DNA of 6,418 bases from Gemmatimonadota bacterium. Lineage in GTDB: Bacteria > Gemmatimonadota > Gemmatimonadetes > Longimicrobiales > Longimicrobiaceae. The stretch covers positions 1 to 6,418 of the forward strand of contig JAHWJJ010000274.1 of assembly GCA_019348475.1 (NCBI GenBank), read 5' to 3'. The position numbers and the translations under genes were made by a program. This document shows positions 1-5,049 of the stretch, one piece after another. The notes under the pieces are model-generated. The model made no database searches. It was given only the letters and a program-made list of their open reading frames with translations, and was not told where the DNA came from. Every line of letters starts with the position of its first letter. Within the stretch, counting starts at the first letter, position 1.

Positions 1-55
1 CACTTTCGCACTTTCGCACTTTCGCACTTTCGCACTCACGCACTCACGCACTCCC
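1..55. repeat. Octanucleotide tandem repeat abutting a start codon
   Basis: Four exact copies of CACTTTCG (1-32) are followed by two of CACTCACG (33-48) and a truncated CACTCCC (49-55), after which the ATG of the phosphoesterase begins at once. The array reaches the left edge of the window and may continue beyond it. It occupies the position where a Shine-Dalgarno sequence would be expected, and none is visible. Confidence 0.95.
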
Positions 56-814
56 ATGCGGCTCGCCCTGATCTCCGACGTCCACGCCAACCTCCCTGCG
101 CTGGAGGCGGTGCTGAATTCCATCCGCGGAAACGTGGACGTGGTGCACCACCTGGGCGACCTGGTGGGATACGCGCCGTGGCCCGACGAGACGGTGGAGC
201 GCATCCGCGCCGAGGGGGTGACGGGGGTCGCGGGGAACTACGATTCCACCGTTGCGACGGACTACAAGCACTGCGGGTGCAGGTACGAGGACGCGCGGCA
301 GGAAGCGCTCTCACACCTGAGCTACGAGTGGACGCGCCGGCACGTGAAGCCGGAGACGAAGCGAATCCTGGGCGCACTCCCGTTCCGGCTGGACCTGCGG
401 CCCCTGGGCGGGCACGTGCCGGGGCCGCGCGTGATCCTGGTGCACGGCGCGCCCACGCTCAACACGCTGTACTGGACCGAGGACCGCAGCGACGACTTCT
501 GCCTCAAGATGGCGGAGCAGGCGGGGGCGCAGCCGGGTGACGTGATCTGCTTTGGGCACACGCACGTGCCGTGGACGCGCGAGGTGCAGGGGATCCGCTT
601 CGTAAACACCGGCTCCGTCGGCCGGCCCAAGGACGGCGACTGGCGGGCCGGGTACGCGGTGCTTTCGGTGGATGAGCGCGGCGTGGAGACCGAGTTCGTG
701 CGCGTGGAGTACGACGTGGAGCGGACGATGGAAGCGATCCGGAAGAGCGACCTTCCAGACGACTTTGCCGAGTACCTGCGCACCGGCGGCAAGCCGCAGC
801 CGGCGGGGGTGTAG
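56..814 (+). CDS. Calcineurin-like metallophosphoesterase, YfcE/MJ0936-like
   Basis: This is a 252-residue protein with the full motif set of the metallophosphoesterase superfamily. D8-x-H10 lies in SDVHAN, G34-D35 in LGDLVG, G60-N61-Y62-D63 replaces the usual GNHD/E, H130 lies in VHGAP, and GHTH has H168 and H170. These residues bind two divalent metals and hydrolyse phosphoester bonds. The GNxD form and the NTGSVGRP segment near residue 182 resemble the small YfcE/MJ0936 phosphodiesterases. At 252 residues it is longer than the roughly 165-185 of those enzymes; the extra sequence includes a C-x-C segment (C73, C75) just after the third motif and a C-terminal tail. There is no signal peptide or membrane segment, so it is probably cytoplasmic. 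The ATG at 56 starts exactly before the first beta strand, but no Shine-Dalgarno is seen because an 8-bp repeat precedes it. The natural substrate cannot be read from the sequence. Confidence 0.93.
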   Translation: MRLALISDVHANLPALEAVLNSIRGNVDVVHHLGDLVGYAPWPDETVERIRAEGVTGVAGNYDSTVATDYKHCGCRYEDARQEALSHLSYEWTRRHVKPETKRILGALPFRLDLRPLGGHVPGPRVILVHGAPTLNTLYWTEDRSDDFCLKMAEQAGAQPGDVICFGHTHVPWTREVQGIRFVNTGSVGRPKDGDWRAGYAVLSVDERGVETEFVRVEYDVERTMEAIRKSDLPDDFAEYLRTGGKPQPAGV

Positions 815-903
815 CGGAATCCAGCGGGAGATCAGAGCCGTCGCCGCGCAGCGCGCCGGGGATGGGGCTTTGCCGCGCGCACCATCCCGACGAAGCGGGA
901 GTC

Positions 904-925
904 AAACCTCGCCCAGGAGGTTTTT
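904..925 (+). terminator. Probable intrinsic terminator after the phosphoesterase gene
   Basis: The arms AAACCTC (904-910) and GAGGTTT (917-923) pair perfectly around a six-base loop, and the RNA ends in five U (921-925). It lies about 90 bases after the phosphoesterase stop codon. The stem is short and partly A-U, so termination may be weak. Confidence 0.5.
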
Positions 926-1198
926 GGGGGAGGTGCGAGCCTGAGCGAGCGGAGGGGGCGCGCCACGGAGCCGGCCTCACCTGCTGGAAATCTGTCCGCA
1001 CATCCGGGCCATTCAGCGAGCGCCCGCGGGAAATTGGAAGTCCAACGTCGCCTGCGCGCGACCGAAGGCCTTCTCTCCGGGGCATGAGCCGGGGTCCGCA
1101 GAGGTGCAGGGTCCAGAGTTTTGCTGGCAAGGTCCTTCGGTCGCCGCCAGAATCCCGGTGAAGGCAACGACGTTCGCGGCGGCTCCCTCAGGGTGACG

Positions 1199-1224
1199 GG
1201 GCGTTCAGCTTTGCTCGCACGCCC
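1199..1224 (-). terminator. Weak hairpin after apt
   Basis: GGGCGT (1199-1204) and ACGCCC (1219-1224) can pair, and an inner AGC/GCT pair surrounds a three-base tip. It begins 10 bases beyond the apt stop codon on the minus strand. There is no clear U tract, so a role as terminator is only possible. Confidence 0.3.
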
Positions 1225-1234
1225 ACCGCGATTT

Positions 1235-1750
1235 TCAATACTCCAGCAGCGCGTGGACGGAGTGGTCCGGCAGGGCGGCGCGGCCGTTCAGGAAGGCGAG
1301 TTCGATGACGAACGCGACCTCCGCGATCTGCCCCCCCAGCTCCTGGATGAGCTCGGCGGCGGCGCGGGCGGTGCCGCCGGTGGCCAGCAGGTCGTCGATC
1401 AGGAGCACGCGCTCGCCGGGGGTGACGGCGTCGCGGTGCATCTCCAGCGCGTTGGTCCCGTACTCCAGCGCGTACTCGCGGGTGATGCGGTCCGCGGGGA
1501 GCTTGCCCAGTTTGCGGATGGGGACGAACCCCACGCCCAGCGCCACCGCCAGCGGCGCCCCGAAGATGAACCCGCGCGACTCGATCCCCGCCACCACGTC
1601 GATCCCCTGGCCGCCGTAGCGCCGGGTGAACGCGTCCACTACGTGTTTGAGGCCGCCGGCATCGCGCAGCAGGGGCGTGACGTCGCGGAACAGGATGCCG
1701 GGCATGGGAAAGTCCGGCACGTCGCGGATGAGCGCCTTCAGGTGCTCCAT
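1235..1750 (-). CDS. apt: Adenine phosphoribosyltransferase
   Basis: This 171-residue cytoplasmic enzyme of purine salvage converts adenine and PRPP to AMP and pyrophosphate. The N-terminal DFPMPGILFRDVTPLL (residues 13-28) is the typical Apt hood segment. GIESRGFIFGAPLA (55-68) is the conserved Apt core, and VLLIDDLLATGGTA (115-128) is the PRPP-binding loop with the paired D119-D120. Length fits the family's usual 170-185. I chose the ATG at 1750 because AGGA/GAGGA lies seven bases upstream and the family's N-terminus begins here. The frame stays open upstream for about 180 codons, but that part overlaps apaG in antisense and has no Apt similarity. The gene is divergent from apaG and is likely transcribed from the promoter at 1809-1837, with a leader of about 50 bases. 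Confidence 0.97.
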   Translation of the reverse strand: MEHLKALIRDVPDFPMPGILFRDVTPLLRDAGGLKHVVDAFTRRYGGQGIDVVAGIESRGFIFGAPLAVALGVGFVPIRKLGKLPADRITREYALEYGTNALEMHRDAVTPGERVLLIDDLLATGGTARAAAELIQELGGQIAEVAFVIELAFLNGRAALPDHSVHALLEY

Positions 1751-1808
1751 CGGTGTGTCCTCGGGCGGGATGGGAAGCGATGGGGACGGCGTGCGGCTGA
1801 CGGGCGCC

Positions 1809-1837
1809 AATCTAGGCGCCGCCTGCGCGCGCGACAA
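1809..1837 (-). promoter_or_regulatory. Predicted sigma70-like promoter of apt
   Basis: On the minus strand a -35 box TTGTCG (1832-1837, 4 of 6 matches to consensus) is followed after exactly 17 bases by TAGATT (1809-1814, 4 of 6). A start near position 1802 would give a leader of about 50 bases before the apt ATG. This is a reading by eye, without a background model for this GC content. Confidence 0.5.
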
Positions 1838-1848
1838 ACCCCGGGACG

Positions 1849-1877
1849 TTGACCGGCCGCGGCGCCGGGCGTATCCT
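1849..1877 (+). promoter_or_regulatory. Predicted sigma70-like promoter of apaG operon
   Basis: TTGACC (1849-1854, 5 of 6 matches) is followed after exactly 17 bases by TATCCT (1872-1877, 4 of 6). A start near 1884 would give a leader of about 32 bases before the apaG ATG. Its -35 box lies only 11 bases from the -35 box of the opposing apt promoter, so RNA polymerase binding at the two may interfere. Confidence 0.55.
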
Positions 1878-1915
1878 GCACCCCCAGGCGCCACCTCCAT
1901 CCCCTCCCCCGGCCC

Positions 1916-2296
1916 ATGCTCTTTCACAGCGTCACCCAGGGCATTCGCGTAACCGCGACGCCGTTCTACCTGCAGGCGCGCTCCGATCCGCGCGCGCCGC
2001 GGTACGTGTTCGCGTACCGCATCCGCATCGAGAACGTGGGCGAGGACACGGCCACGCTGCGGTGGCGGCACTGGTACATCCACGACGCGGCCGGCGGCGA
2101 CAGCGAGGTGCAGGGCGAGGGCGTGGTGGGCGAGCAGCCCACCATCGCGCCCGGCGAGGTGCACGAGTACGAGAGCTTTTGCGTGCTGCAGGGCCCGGAG
2201 GGGCACATGGAGGGATACTACCAGATGGAGCGGCCCGACGGCTCCAGCTTTCGCGCCGCCATCCCCCGCTTTCTTCTTCGCGCGGTGGCGGCATGA
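1916..2296 (+). CDS. apaG: ApaG protein (ApaG/DUF525 domain)
   Basis: This 126-residue protein matches ApaG over its whole length; E. coli ApaG has 125 residues. Visible family features are VTQGIRVTATPFY (residues 6-18), RHWYIHDAAG (51-60), and the glycine-rich GEGVVGEQPTIAPGE (67-81) followed by the GPEGHMEGYYQM segment (93-104). The fold is a fibronectin-type-III-like beta sandwich. ApaG mutants of Salmonella and E. coli were linked to cobalt/magnesium efflux and Ap4A metabolism, but the molecular activity remains unclear, and the domain also occurs in F-box proteins and PDIP38. No signal peptide is present, so it should be cytoplasmic. The ATG at 1916 fits the family start, although no clear Shine-Dalgarno precedes it, which suggests weak or leaderless-like initiation. 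The stop overlaps the start of the next gene (ATGA), indicating translational coupling. Confidence 0.95.
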   Translation: MLFHSVTQGIRVTATPFYLQARSDPRAPRYVFAYRIRIENVGEDTATLRWRHWYIHDAAGGDSEVQGEGVVGEQPTIAPGEVHEYESFCVLQGPEGHMEGYYQMERPDGSSFRAAIPRFLLRAVAA

Positions 2297-2778
2297 CCAC
2301 ACGGCTGGCCCGTGCCGCCGTGGCCGCGGCGGCGCTGCTGGCGGGCGGGTGCCGCGGCGGCGGCACCGACAGCTCGCAGCTTCCCCTGCGGTTCAGGGTG
2401 CAGCCCGCCGGGACGGTGGCGCCCGGCGACAGCATGCGGATGACGGCGTACCTGGTGAACCCCGGAAGCCGGCCCGTGCGGCTGGAGTTCGAGAACCAGT
2501 GCCAGGTGGAGTTCTACGTGCAGGCGCCCGACAAGACGGTGCTGCACCCGCCGGGCGGCGGCACCACCTGCGTGGGTGCGCCCACGGTGCTGGAGCTCGC
2601 CGCGCGCGACTCCGTCCGCTTCGACGACGCGTGGCTGGTCGCGTCCACGTACGCGCTCGACCACACCGCCTACGCGGTGCTCTGGGAGCACCACCAGGCC
2701 CGTGGCGAGGAGCGCGAATACGAGCGCGGCCATCGCTCCAACATCGTCACCTTTCGCCTCGCGGAGCCGCAGCAGTAG
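2293..2778 (+). CDS. Predicted lipoprotein with BsuPI-like beta-sandwich domain
   Basis: This 161-residue protein begins with a short export signal: R4 and R7, then an alanine/leucine hydrophobic stretch (8-17), then LAGGC with C20 as the likely lipidated cysteine. Alanine at -3 makes the lipobox imperfect. After a glycine-rich linker, residues about 30-115 read as a beta sandwich. VNPGSRPVRLEFENQCQVEF (55-74) and a V/L-x-L-A-x-x-D-S-V-x-F-D-x-x-W stretch (99-114) resemble the BsuPI intracellular proteinase inhibitor domain, which in many bacteria occurs in secreted proteins of unknown role. C70 and C93 could form a disulphide outside the cytoplasm. The start ATG overlaps the apaG stop by four bases (ATGA), so it is probably co-translated with apaG. 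Protease inhibition is not shown by anything here, and the BsuPI assignment is by motif resemblance. Confidence 0.8.
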   Translation: MTTRLARAAVAAAALLAGGCRGGGTDSSQLPLRFRVQPAGTVAPGDSMRMTAYLVNPGSRPVRLEFENQCQVEFYVQAPDKTVLHPPGGGTTCVGAPTVLELAARDSVRFDDAWLVASTYALDHTAYAVLWEHHQARGEEREYERGHRSNIVTFRLAEPQQ

Positions 2779-2798
2779 CGGTAGCCGTAGCGGTCGCG
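2775..2798. repeat. Short hexanucleotide tandem repeat at the lipoprotein stop
   Basis: GTAGCG, GTAGCC, GTAGCG and the degenerate GTCGCG follow one another. The first unit contains the TAG stop codon of the lipoprotein gene (2776-2778). Confidence 0.6.
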
Positions 2799-2816
2799 GG
2801 CGCGGTCGATACGCAA

Positions 2817-2848
2817 AGGGCGCGGGGAGAGGCGTCTCCCCGCGCCTT
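2817..2848. terminator. Strong bidirectional terminator hairpin between convergent genes
   Basis: GGCGCGGGGAGA (2819-2830) and TCTCCCCGCGCC (2835-2846) form a perfect 12-bp stem with a four-base loop. A G-U and an A-U pair extend it to 2817/2848. It lies 41 bases after the lipoprotein stop and 25 bases after the stop of the opposing pentapeptide gene. The flanks give only short U runs (two U on plus, three on minus), but the stem is very stable, so it should serve both genes. Confidence 0.75.
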
Positions 2849-2872
2849 CGCGCGTCCGCCTGACGGAGCCGA

Positions 2873-3715
2873 CTACACCGCGCCGGCGGGGGTGCGCAGG
2901 TTGTGGCAGGTGGCGAGGTCGCACCCATCCAGGTCGGCGCCGGCCAGGTCGGCATCCCCCAGGTCCGCGCCGTTCAGGATGGCGCCGCGCAGGGTGGCGC
3001 CGTGAAGCCGTGCGGCCTCCAGGCTGGCCTCGGTGAGGTCGGCGCCGGACAGGTCGGCGCGCTCCAGGTTGGCGCCGGCCAGGTTGGCCCGCGACAGCCG
3101 CGCCCGCCCGAACCGCGCCCCCACGCTGCGCAGGTTGGAAAGGTCCGCCGTCTGCAGCCCCGCGTCCGTGAAGTCCGCGCCGTCGGCGGTGGCATGGCGC
3201 AGGTTGGCGCCTTCCAAGTCCGCCCGCTCCAGCCGCGCGCCCGTGAGGTCGGCCTTGTGCAGCCCGGCCTCGCGCAGCCGCGCGCCGGTCAGCGTGGCGT
3301 TGCGCAGGTTGGCGCGCGTGAGGTCGGCGCCGGTCGCGTCGGCGCCGCTGAGGTCGGCGTCCTGGAGCACGGGCGGATGCTGCGCCCCCGTGCGGGCGCC
3401 GTTCGCGTCGCGCAGGACGGCGTCCGTAAGCGTGGCGCCGGTGAAGTCCGCCTCCTGCAGGCAGGCGCCGGTCAGGTTGGCCCGCGACAGGTTGGCGCCG
3501 GCCAGCTTTACCCGGCTGAGATCGGCGAGCGACAGGTCGGCGCCCGCAAGGTCCAGCCCGGAAAGGTCCGCGCCGCTCAGGTTGGCCGCCGCCAGCGAGC
3601 GCCCGTCCTGCCGCAGCCGCCCCTCCACGTCCGCGCGCGACAGGGCGGGGGCGCGTGTGGCGCCGTCTGCGCCACCCTCGTTGAACAAGCTGGAGATCCG
3701 CTCGAGAATGGACAT
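2873..3715 (-). CDS. Pentapeptide-repeat protein, about 43 repeats
   Basis: This 280-residue protein is built almost wholly of A(D/N)LXX pentapeptides, which fold as a right-handed quadrilateral beta helix. The central residue, mostly Leu, falls on every fifth position from 46 to 101 (12 repeats), then from 117 to 267 (31 repeats, with a poor one at 197), or about 10-11 coils. Residues 102-116 (including GARTGAQHPP) break the register by one residue and probably form a projecting loop. Phe replaces Leu at 91, 182 and 202. The first 40 residues are not repeats and start with an amphipathic SILERISSLF segment. There is no signal peptide, so it is probably cytoplasmic. I chose the ATG at 3715 because GGAGG lies five bases upstream (3721-3725). 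The frame is open further upstream, but only through intergenic hairpins. Family roles vary, including topoisomerase protection by Qnr/MfpA; nothing here shows a particular one, and at 280 residues it is longer than the roughly 180-220 of those proteins. Confidence 0.93.
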   Translation of the reverse strand: MSILERISSLFNEGGADGATRAPALSRADVEGRLRQDGRSLAAANLSGADLSGLDLAGADLSLADLSRVKLAGANLSRANLTGACLQEADFTGATLTDAVLRDANGARTGAQHPPVLQDADLSGADATGADLTRANLRNATLTGARLREAGLHKADLTGARLERADLEGANLRHATADGADFTDAGLQTADLSNLRSVGARFGRARLSRANLAGANLERADLSGADLTEASLEAARLHGATLRGAILNGADLGDADLAGADLDGCDLATCHNLRTPAGAV

Positions 3716-3742
3716 GTGGGCCTCCCGGGTGAGCCGTGGGGG

Positions 3743-3762
3743 CGCCGCCGCGAACGGCGGCG
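3743..3762 (-). promoter_or_regulatory. Leader hairpin upstream of the pentapeptide gene
   Basis: CGCCGCCG (3743-3750) and CGGCGGCG (3755-3762) form a perfect 8-bp stem. On the transcribed minus strand the loop reads UUCG. It ends 27 bases upstream of the start codon, beyond the GGAGG ribosome binding site. It could influence mRNA stability or translation, but it may simply be a stable GC-rich structure. Confidence 0.4.
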
Positions 3763-3894
3763 GAAGGGCTCGGCGTGGGCTGTTCCCAGCGCCCGTTCCG
3801 CCGATCCTGGCGCGTGTTGCCGCACGCTTCGTTCCGCAAGGAAAACCCCCAGCGGCCAGCACGTCTGGTGCAGCATGGCGAAGCGCCCGCCCGA

Positions 3895-3908
3895 GCGGCT
3901 GAAGCCGC
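3895..3908. repeat. Short palindrome beside the first 73-bp repeat
   Basis: GCGGCT (3895-3900) and AGCCGC (3903-3908) are separated by two bases. The second 73-bp repeat has no equivalent before it, so this may be a separate piece or a part lost from the other copy. Confidence 0.5.
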
Positions 3909-3976
3909 CGCAACGACAGCGGAAAGCCCCGCAAACTGCGCGGGGCTTCAACGGCCAGGGGCCCACGGGTGTGCAC
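3904..3976. repeat. 73-bp hairpin-bearing repeat, copy 1
   Basis: It aligns without gaps to 4178-4250 with 63 of 73 bases identical by my count. A 22-base block (3915-3936) and a 14-base block (3938-3951) are identical. The core is a 9-bp hairpin, AAGCCCCGC (3924-3932) and GCGGGGCTT (3940-3948), with a seven-base loop. This copy lies about 190 bases upstream of the pentapeptide start codon and is not next to any gene end, so it looks like a repeat rather than a dedicated terminator. Confidence 0.85.
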
Positions 3977-3998
3977 ACACGGGCGTGCGGCAGGAGCC

Positions 3999-4016
3999 AG
4001 TCCGCGACGGCGGACT
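3999..4016. repeat. 7-bp hairpin before a short T run
   Basis: AGTCCGC (3999-4005) and GCGGACT (4010-4016) pair around GACG. A run of five T (4023-4027) follows after six bases, giving a weak terminator-like look on the plus strand. Confidence 0.35.
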
Positions 4017-4030
4017 TCGCGATTTTTCGG

Positions 4031-4120
4031 CGAATTCATTCGCTCCGGCTGGGACTTCGCCACGGGCATCCGCTCCGGGCCGGGACATCGCCCGGTCATT
4101 CGCCCCGGCTGCGGCTTCGC
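4031..4120. repeat. Imperfect tandem repeat of about 30 bp, three copies
   Basis: The units are 4031-4060, 4061-4091 and 4092-4120. They share the pattern CAT(T/C)CGC(T/C)CCGG followed by a GGGAC(T/A)TCGC-like end. Copies differ at several bases and by one base in length. The array lies exactly between the two 73-bp repeats. No gene reads through it. Confidence 0.7.
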
Positions 4121-4177
4121 GACGCCGACGGCGCGGCTCTGGTCCAGGGGCGGGCCCCGCGCCGGACATCGGCTAGA

Positions 4178-4250
4178 GCCGCCGCTGGGACAGCGGAAAG
4201 CCCCGCAAACGGCGCGGGGCTTCAAGGGCCAGGTCCCGCGGGGTGTGCAC
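4178..4250. repeat. 73-bp hairpin-bearing repeat, copy 2
   Basis: This is the second copy of the repeat at 3904-3976, offset by 274 bases and in the same orientation. Differences cluster at the left end (three bases), in the loop (one base) and in the right third (six bases), while the hairpin stem is fully kept. Its right end is eight bases from the cytochrome stop codon. Confidence 0.85.
4198..4222 (-). terminator. Probable terminator of the cytochrome gene within repeat copy 2
   Basis: On the minus strand AAGCCCCGC (4222-4214) pairs with GCGGGGCTT (4206-4198), the loop has seven bases, and the transcript runs into UUU then CC. It lies 36 bases after the cytochrome stop codon. The stable stem with a short U run fits an intrinsic terminator. 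Confidence 0.6.
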
Positions 4251-4257
4251 GGGCGCC

Positions 4258-5049
4258 TTACGGCTGCCCCAGCGCCCGCAGCCGCTCCTGCGCGGGCCGG
4301 TGGTTAGGCTGCAGGGTGAGCGCCCGGCGGTACTCGGCGATGGCGCGATCGCGCTCGCCCAGCGCCTCCAGCACCCGACCCAGCTCGAACGCGGCGCCGG
4401 CGGAGCTGGGGAACTGCTCCACGTTCAACTCCAGGATCCTCCGCGCTTCCGCCTGCCGCCCCTCCGCCCCCAGGCGCGCGGCCAGCGTGCTCAGCGTCCG
4501 CTCGCCGAAGTTGTACGTGAATCCCCCGTAGTGCTGCGCCCGCAGCGCGCGGTACACCGCCACCGCCGAGTCCGCGCCCTGCGCGCGCGCCACCGTGAGC
4601 AGCGTATCCTCCAGCATCAGCGGGCGCGGCGCGCCGCGGTGGCAGGTCACGCATCCCACCTGCATCCGCTGGTCGCCCAGCTCGGGGATCGCGGGCATCA
4701 CCTCACCGTTGATGCGCCGCACCATCCGCATCATCCCGCGCGCCACCTGCTTCGCTTCCCTGGCGTCGGAGGCGAAGTTCAGCGAGTCCGGCGGCGCCCC
4801 CTCGTACGGCACGTGGCAGTGGGTGCAGCGCACTCCCAGCGACGACGAGAACCCGCGCATCACCGCCGTCAGCGCCGCGCGAGAGATGGTGTCCGGGAGC
4901 ACCTGCAGGTTCTGGAACTCACCGCGGGGCGACCCGCCGGCGACGGGGGCGGCTCCGGGCGCCGGCGCGCGGGGCGCCTGTCCCACGCAGGCCGAGAGCG
5001 CGGCCAGCAGCAGCACGGTGCGGAAGGCGGATTTCCTGGGCATGGGCAT
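4258..5049 (-). CDS. Diheme c-type cytochrome lipoprotein with TPR region (reaction-centre-cytochrome-like)
   Basis: This 263-residue predicted lipoprotein has two CxxCH haem sites, CTHCH (75-79) and CVTCH (133-137). The signal region has R5, K6, R10 and hydrophobic 12-18, ending in the lipobox LSAC with C21 as the lipid-bearing cysteine. A Pro/Ala/Gly linker follows. Residues 44-140 (FQNLQVLP, ISRAALTAVMRGF, LGVRCTHCHV, FASD, INGEVMP, VGCVTCHRG) closely follow the photosynthetic reaction centre cytochrome c subunit family as found in non-photosynthetic bacteria. The four-haem reaction-centre subunit has twice as many sites. M64, 11 residues before C75, is a plausible sixth ligand of the first haem. 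Residues about 183-250 hold one or two TPR-like helix pairs (AAFELGRVLEALGERDRAIAE style). It should sit outside the cytoplasm as an electron carrier or redox scaffold, but its partner is unknown. Two in-frame ATG codons (5049, 5043) are possible starts, and neither has a good Shine-Dalgarno. Confidence 0.9.
   Translation of the reverse strand: MPMPRKSAFRTVLLLAALSACVGQAPRAPAPGAAPVAGGSPRGEFQNLQVLPDTISRAALTAVMRGFSSSLGVRCTHCHVPYEGAPPDSLNFASDAREAKQVARGMMRMVRRINGEVMPAIPELGDQRMQVGCVTCHRGAPRPLMLEDTLLTVARAQGADSAVAVYRALRAQHYGGFTYNFGERTLSTLAARLGAEGRQAEARRILELNVEQFPSSAGAAFELGRVLEALGERDRAIAEYRRALTLQPNHRPAQERLRALGQP

Larger units (their letters stand above)
815..1234. other. Gene-poor intergenic stretch with hairpin-forming segments
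   Basis: No open frame here has a recognisable protein or a good ribosome binding site; those present are arginine- or proline-rich shadows. The stretch holds a terminator-like hairpin (904-925) and a hairpin candidate beside the 3' end of apt (1199-1224). It also has an imperfect pair of arms, GCCGCC (1143-1148) and GGCGGC (1178-1183), between GGTCCTTCGG (1131-1140) and CCTCAGGGTGAC (1186-1197). The last arrangement resembles small dispersed intergenic repeats of high-GC bacteria, but one window cannot prove dispersal. Confidence 0.6.
3716..4257. other. Repeat-rich intergenic region without a convincing gene
   Basis: This 542-base stretch separates the pentapeptide gene from the cytochrome gene; both are read on the minus strand. 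Its open frames are low-complexity and begin inside hairpin repeats. It holds a leader hairpin (3743-3762), a small palindrome (3895-3908), two copies of a 73-bp repeat (3904-3976 and 4178-4250), a 7-bp hairpin (3999-4016) and a three-copy tandem repeat (4031-4120). I found no convincing promoter for the pentapeptide gene. Confidence 0.75.

Noticed and set aside
504..1130. Minus-strand open frame of 208 codons across the phosphoesterase end and the gap
   Set aside because: The composition is Arg/Pro/Ser-rich with no motif, it overlaps a certain gene, and it lacks a ribosome binding site.
1121..1852. Plus-strand open frame of 243 codons over apt
   Set aside because: It is the antisense shadow of apt; the minus-strand protein is an unmistakable Apt.
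1751..2302. Upstream extension of Apt in the same frame
   Set aside because: It is antisense to apaG, has no similarity to the Apt N-terminus, and would skip the GAGGA-preceded ATG at 1750.
2900..3600. CRISPR-like or satellite repeat suggested by regular GTCGGCGCCGG-type units
   Set aside because: The 15-bp periodicity is explained by codons of the A(D/N)LXX pentapeptides; there are no conserved repeats with unique spacers.
3716..4225. N-terminal extension of the pentapeptide protein by 170 residues (frame open up to ATG at 4225)
   Set aside because: The added part is low-complexity Pro/Arg/Ala sequence translated from hairpin repeats, whereas GGAGG sits five bases before the ATG at 3715 and a typical N-terminus begins there.
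2903..4531. Long plus-strand open frame (542 codons) antisense to the pentapeptide gene
   Set aside because: It mirrors the periodic GC-rich pentapeptide DNA and then runs through intergenic repeats into the cytochrome gene's antisense. It has no family motif and no ribosome binding site.
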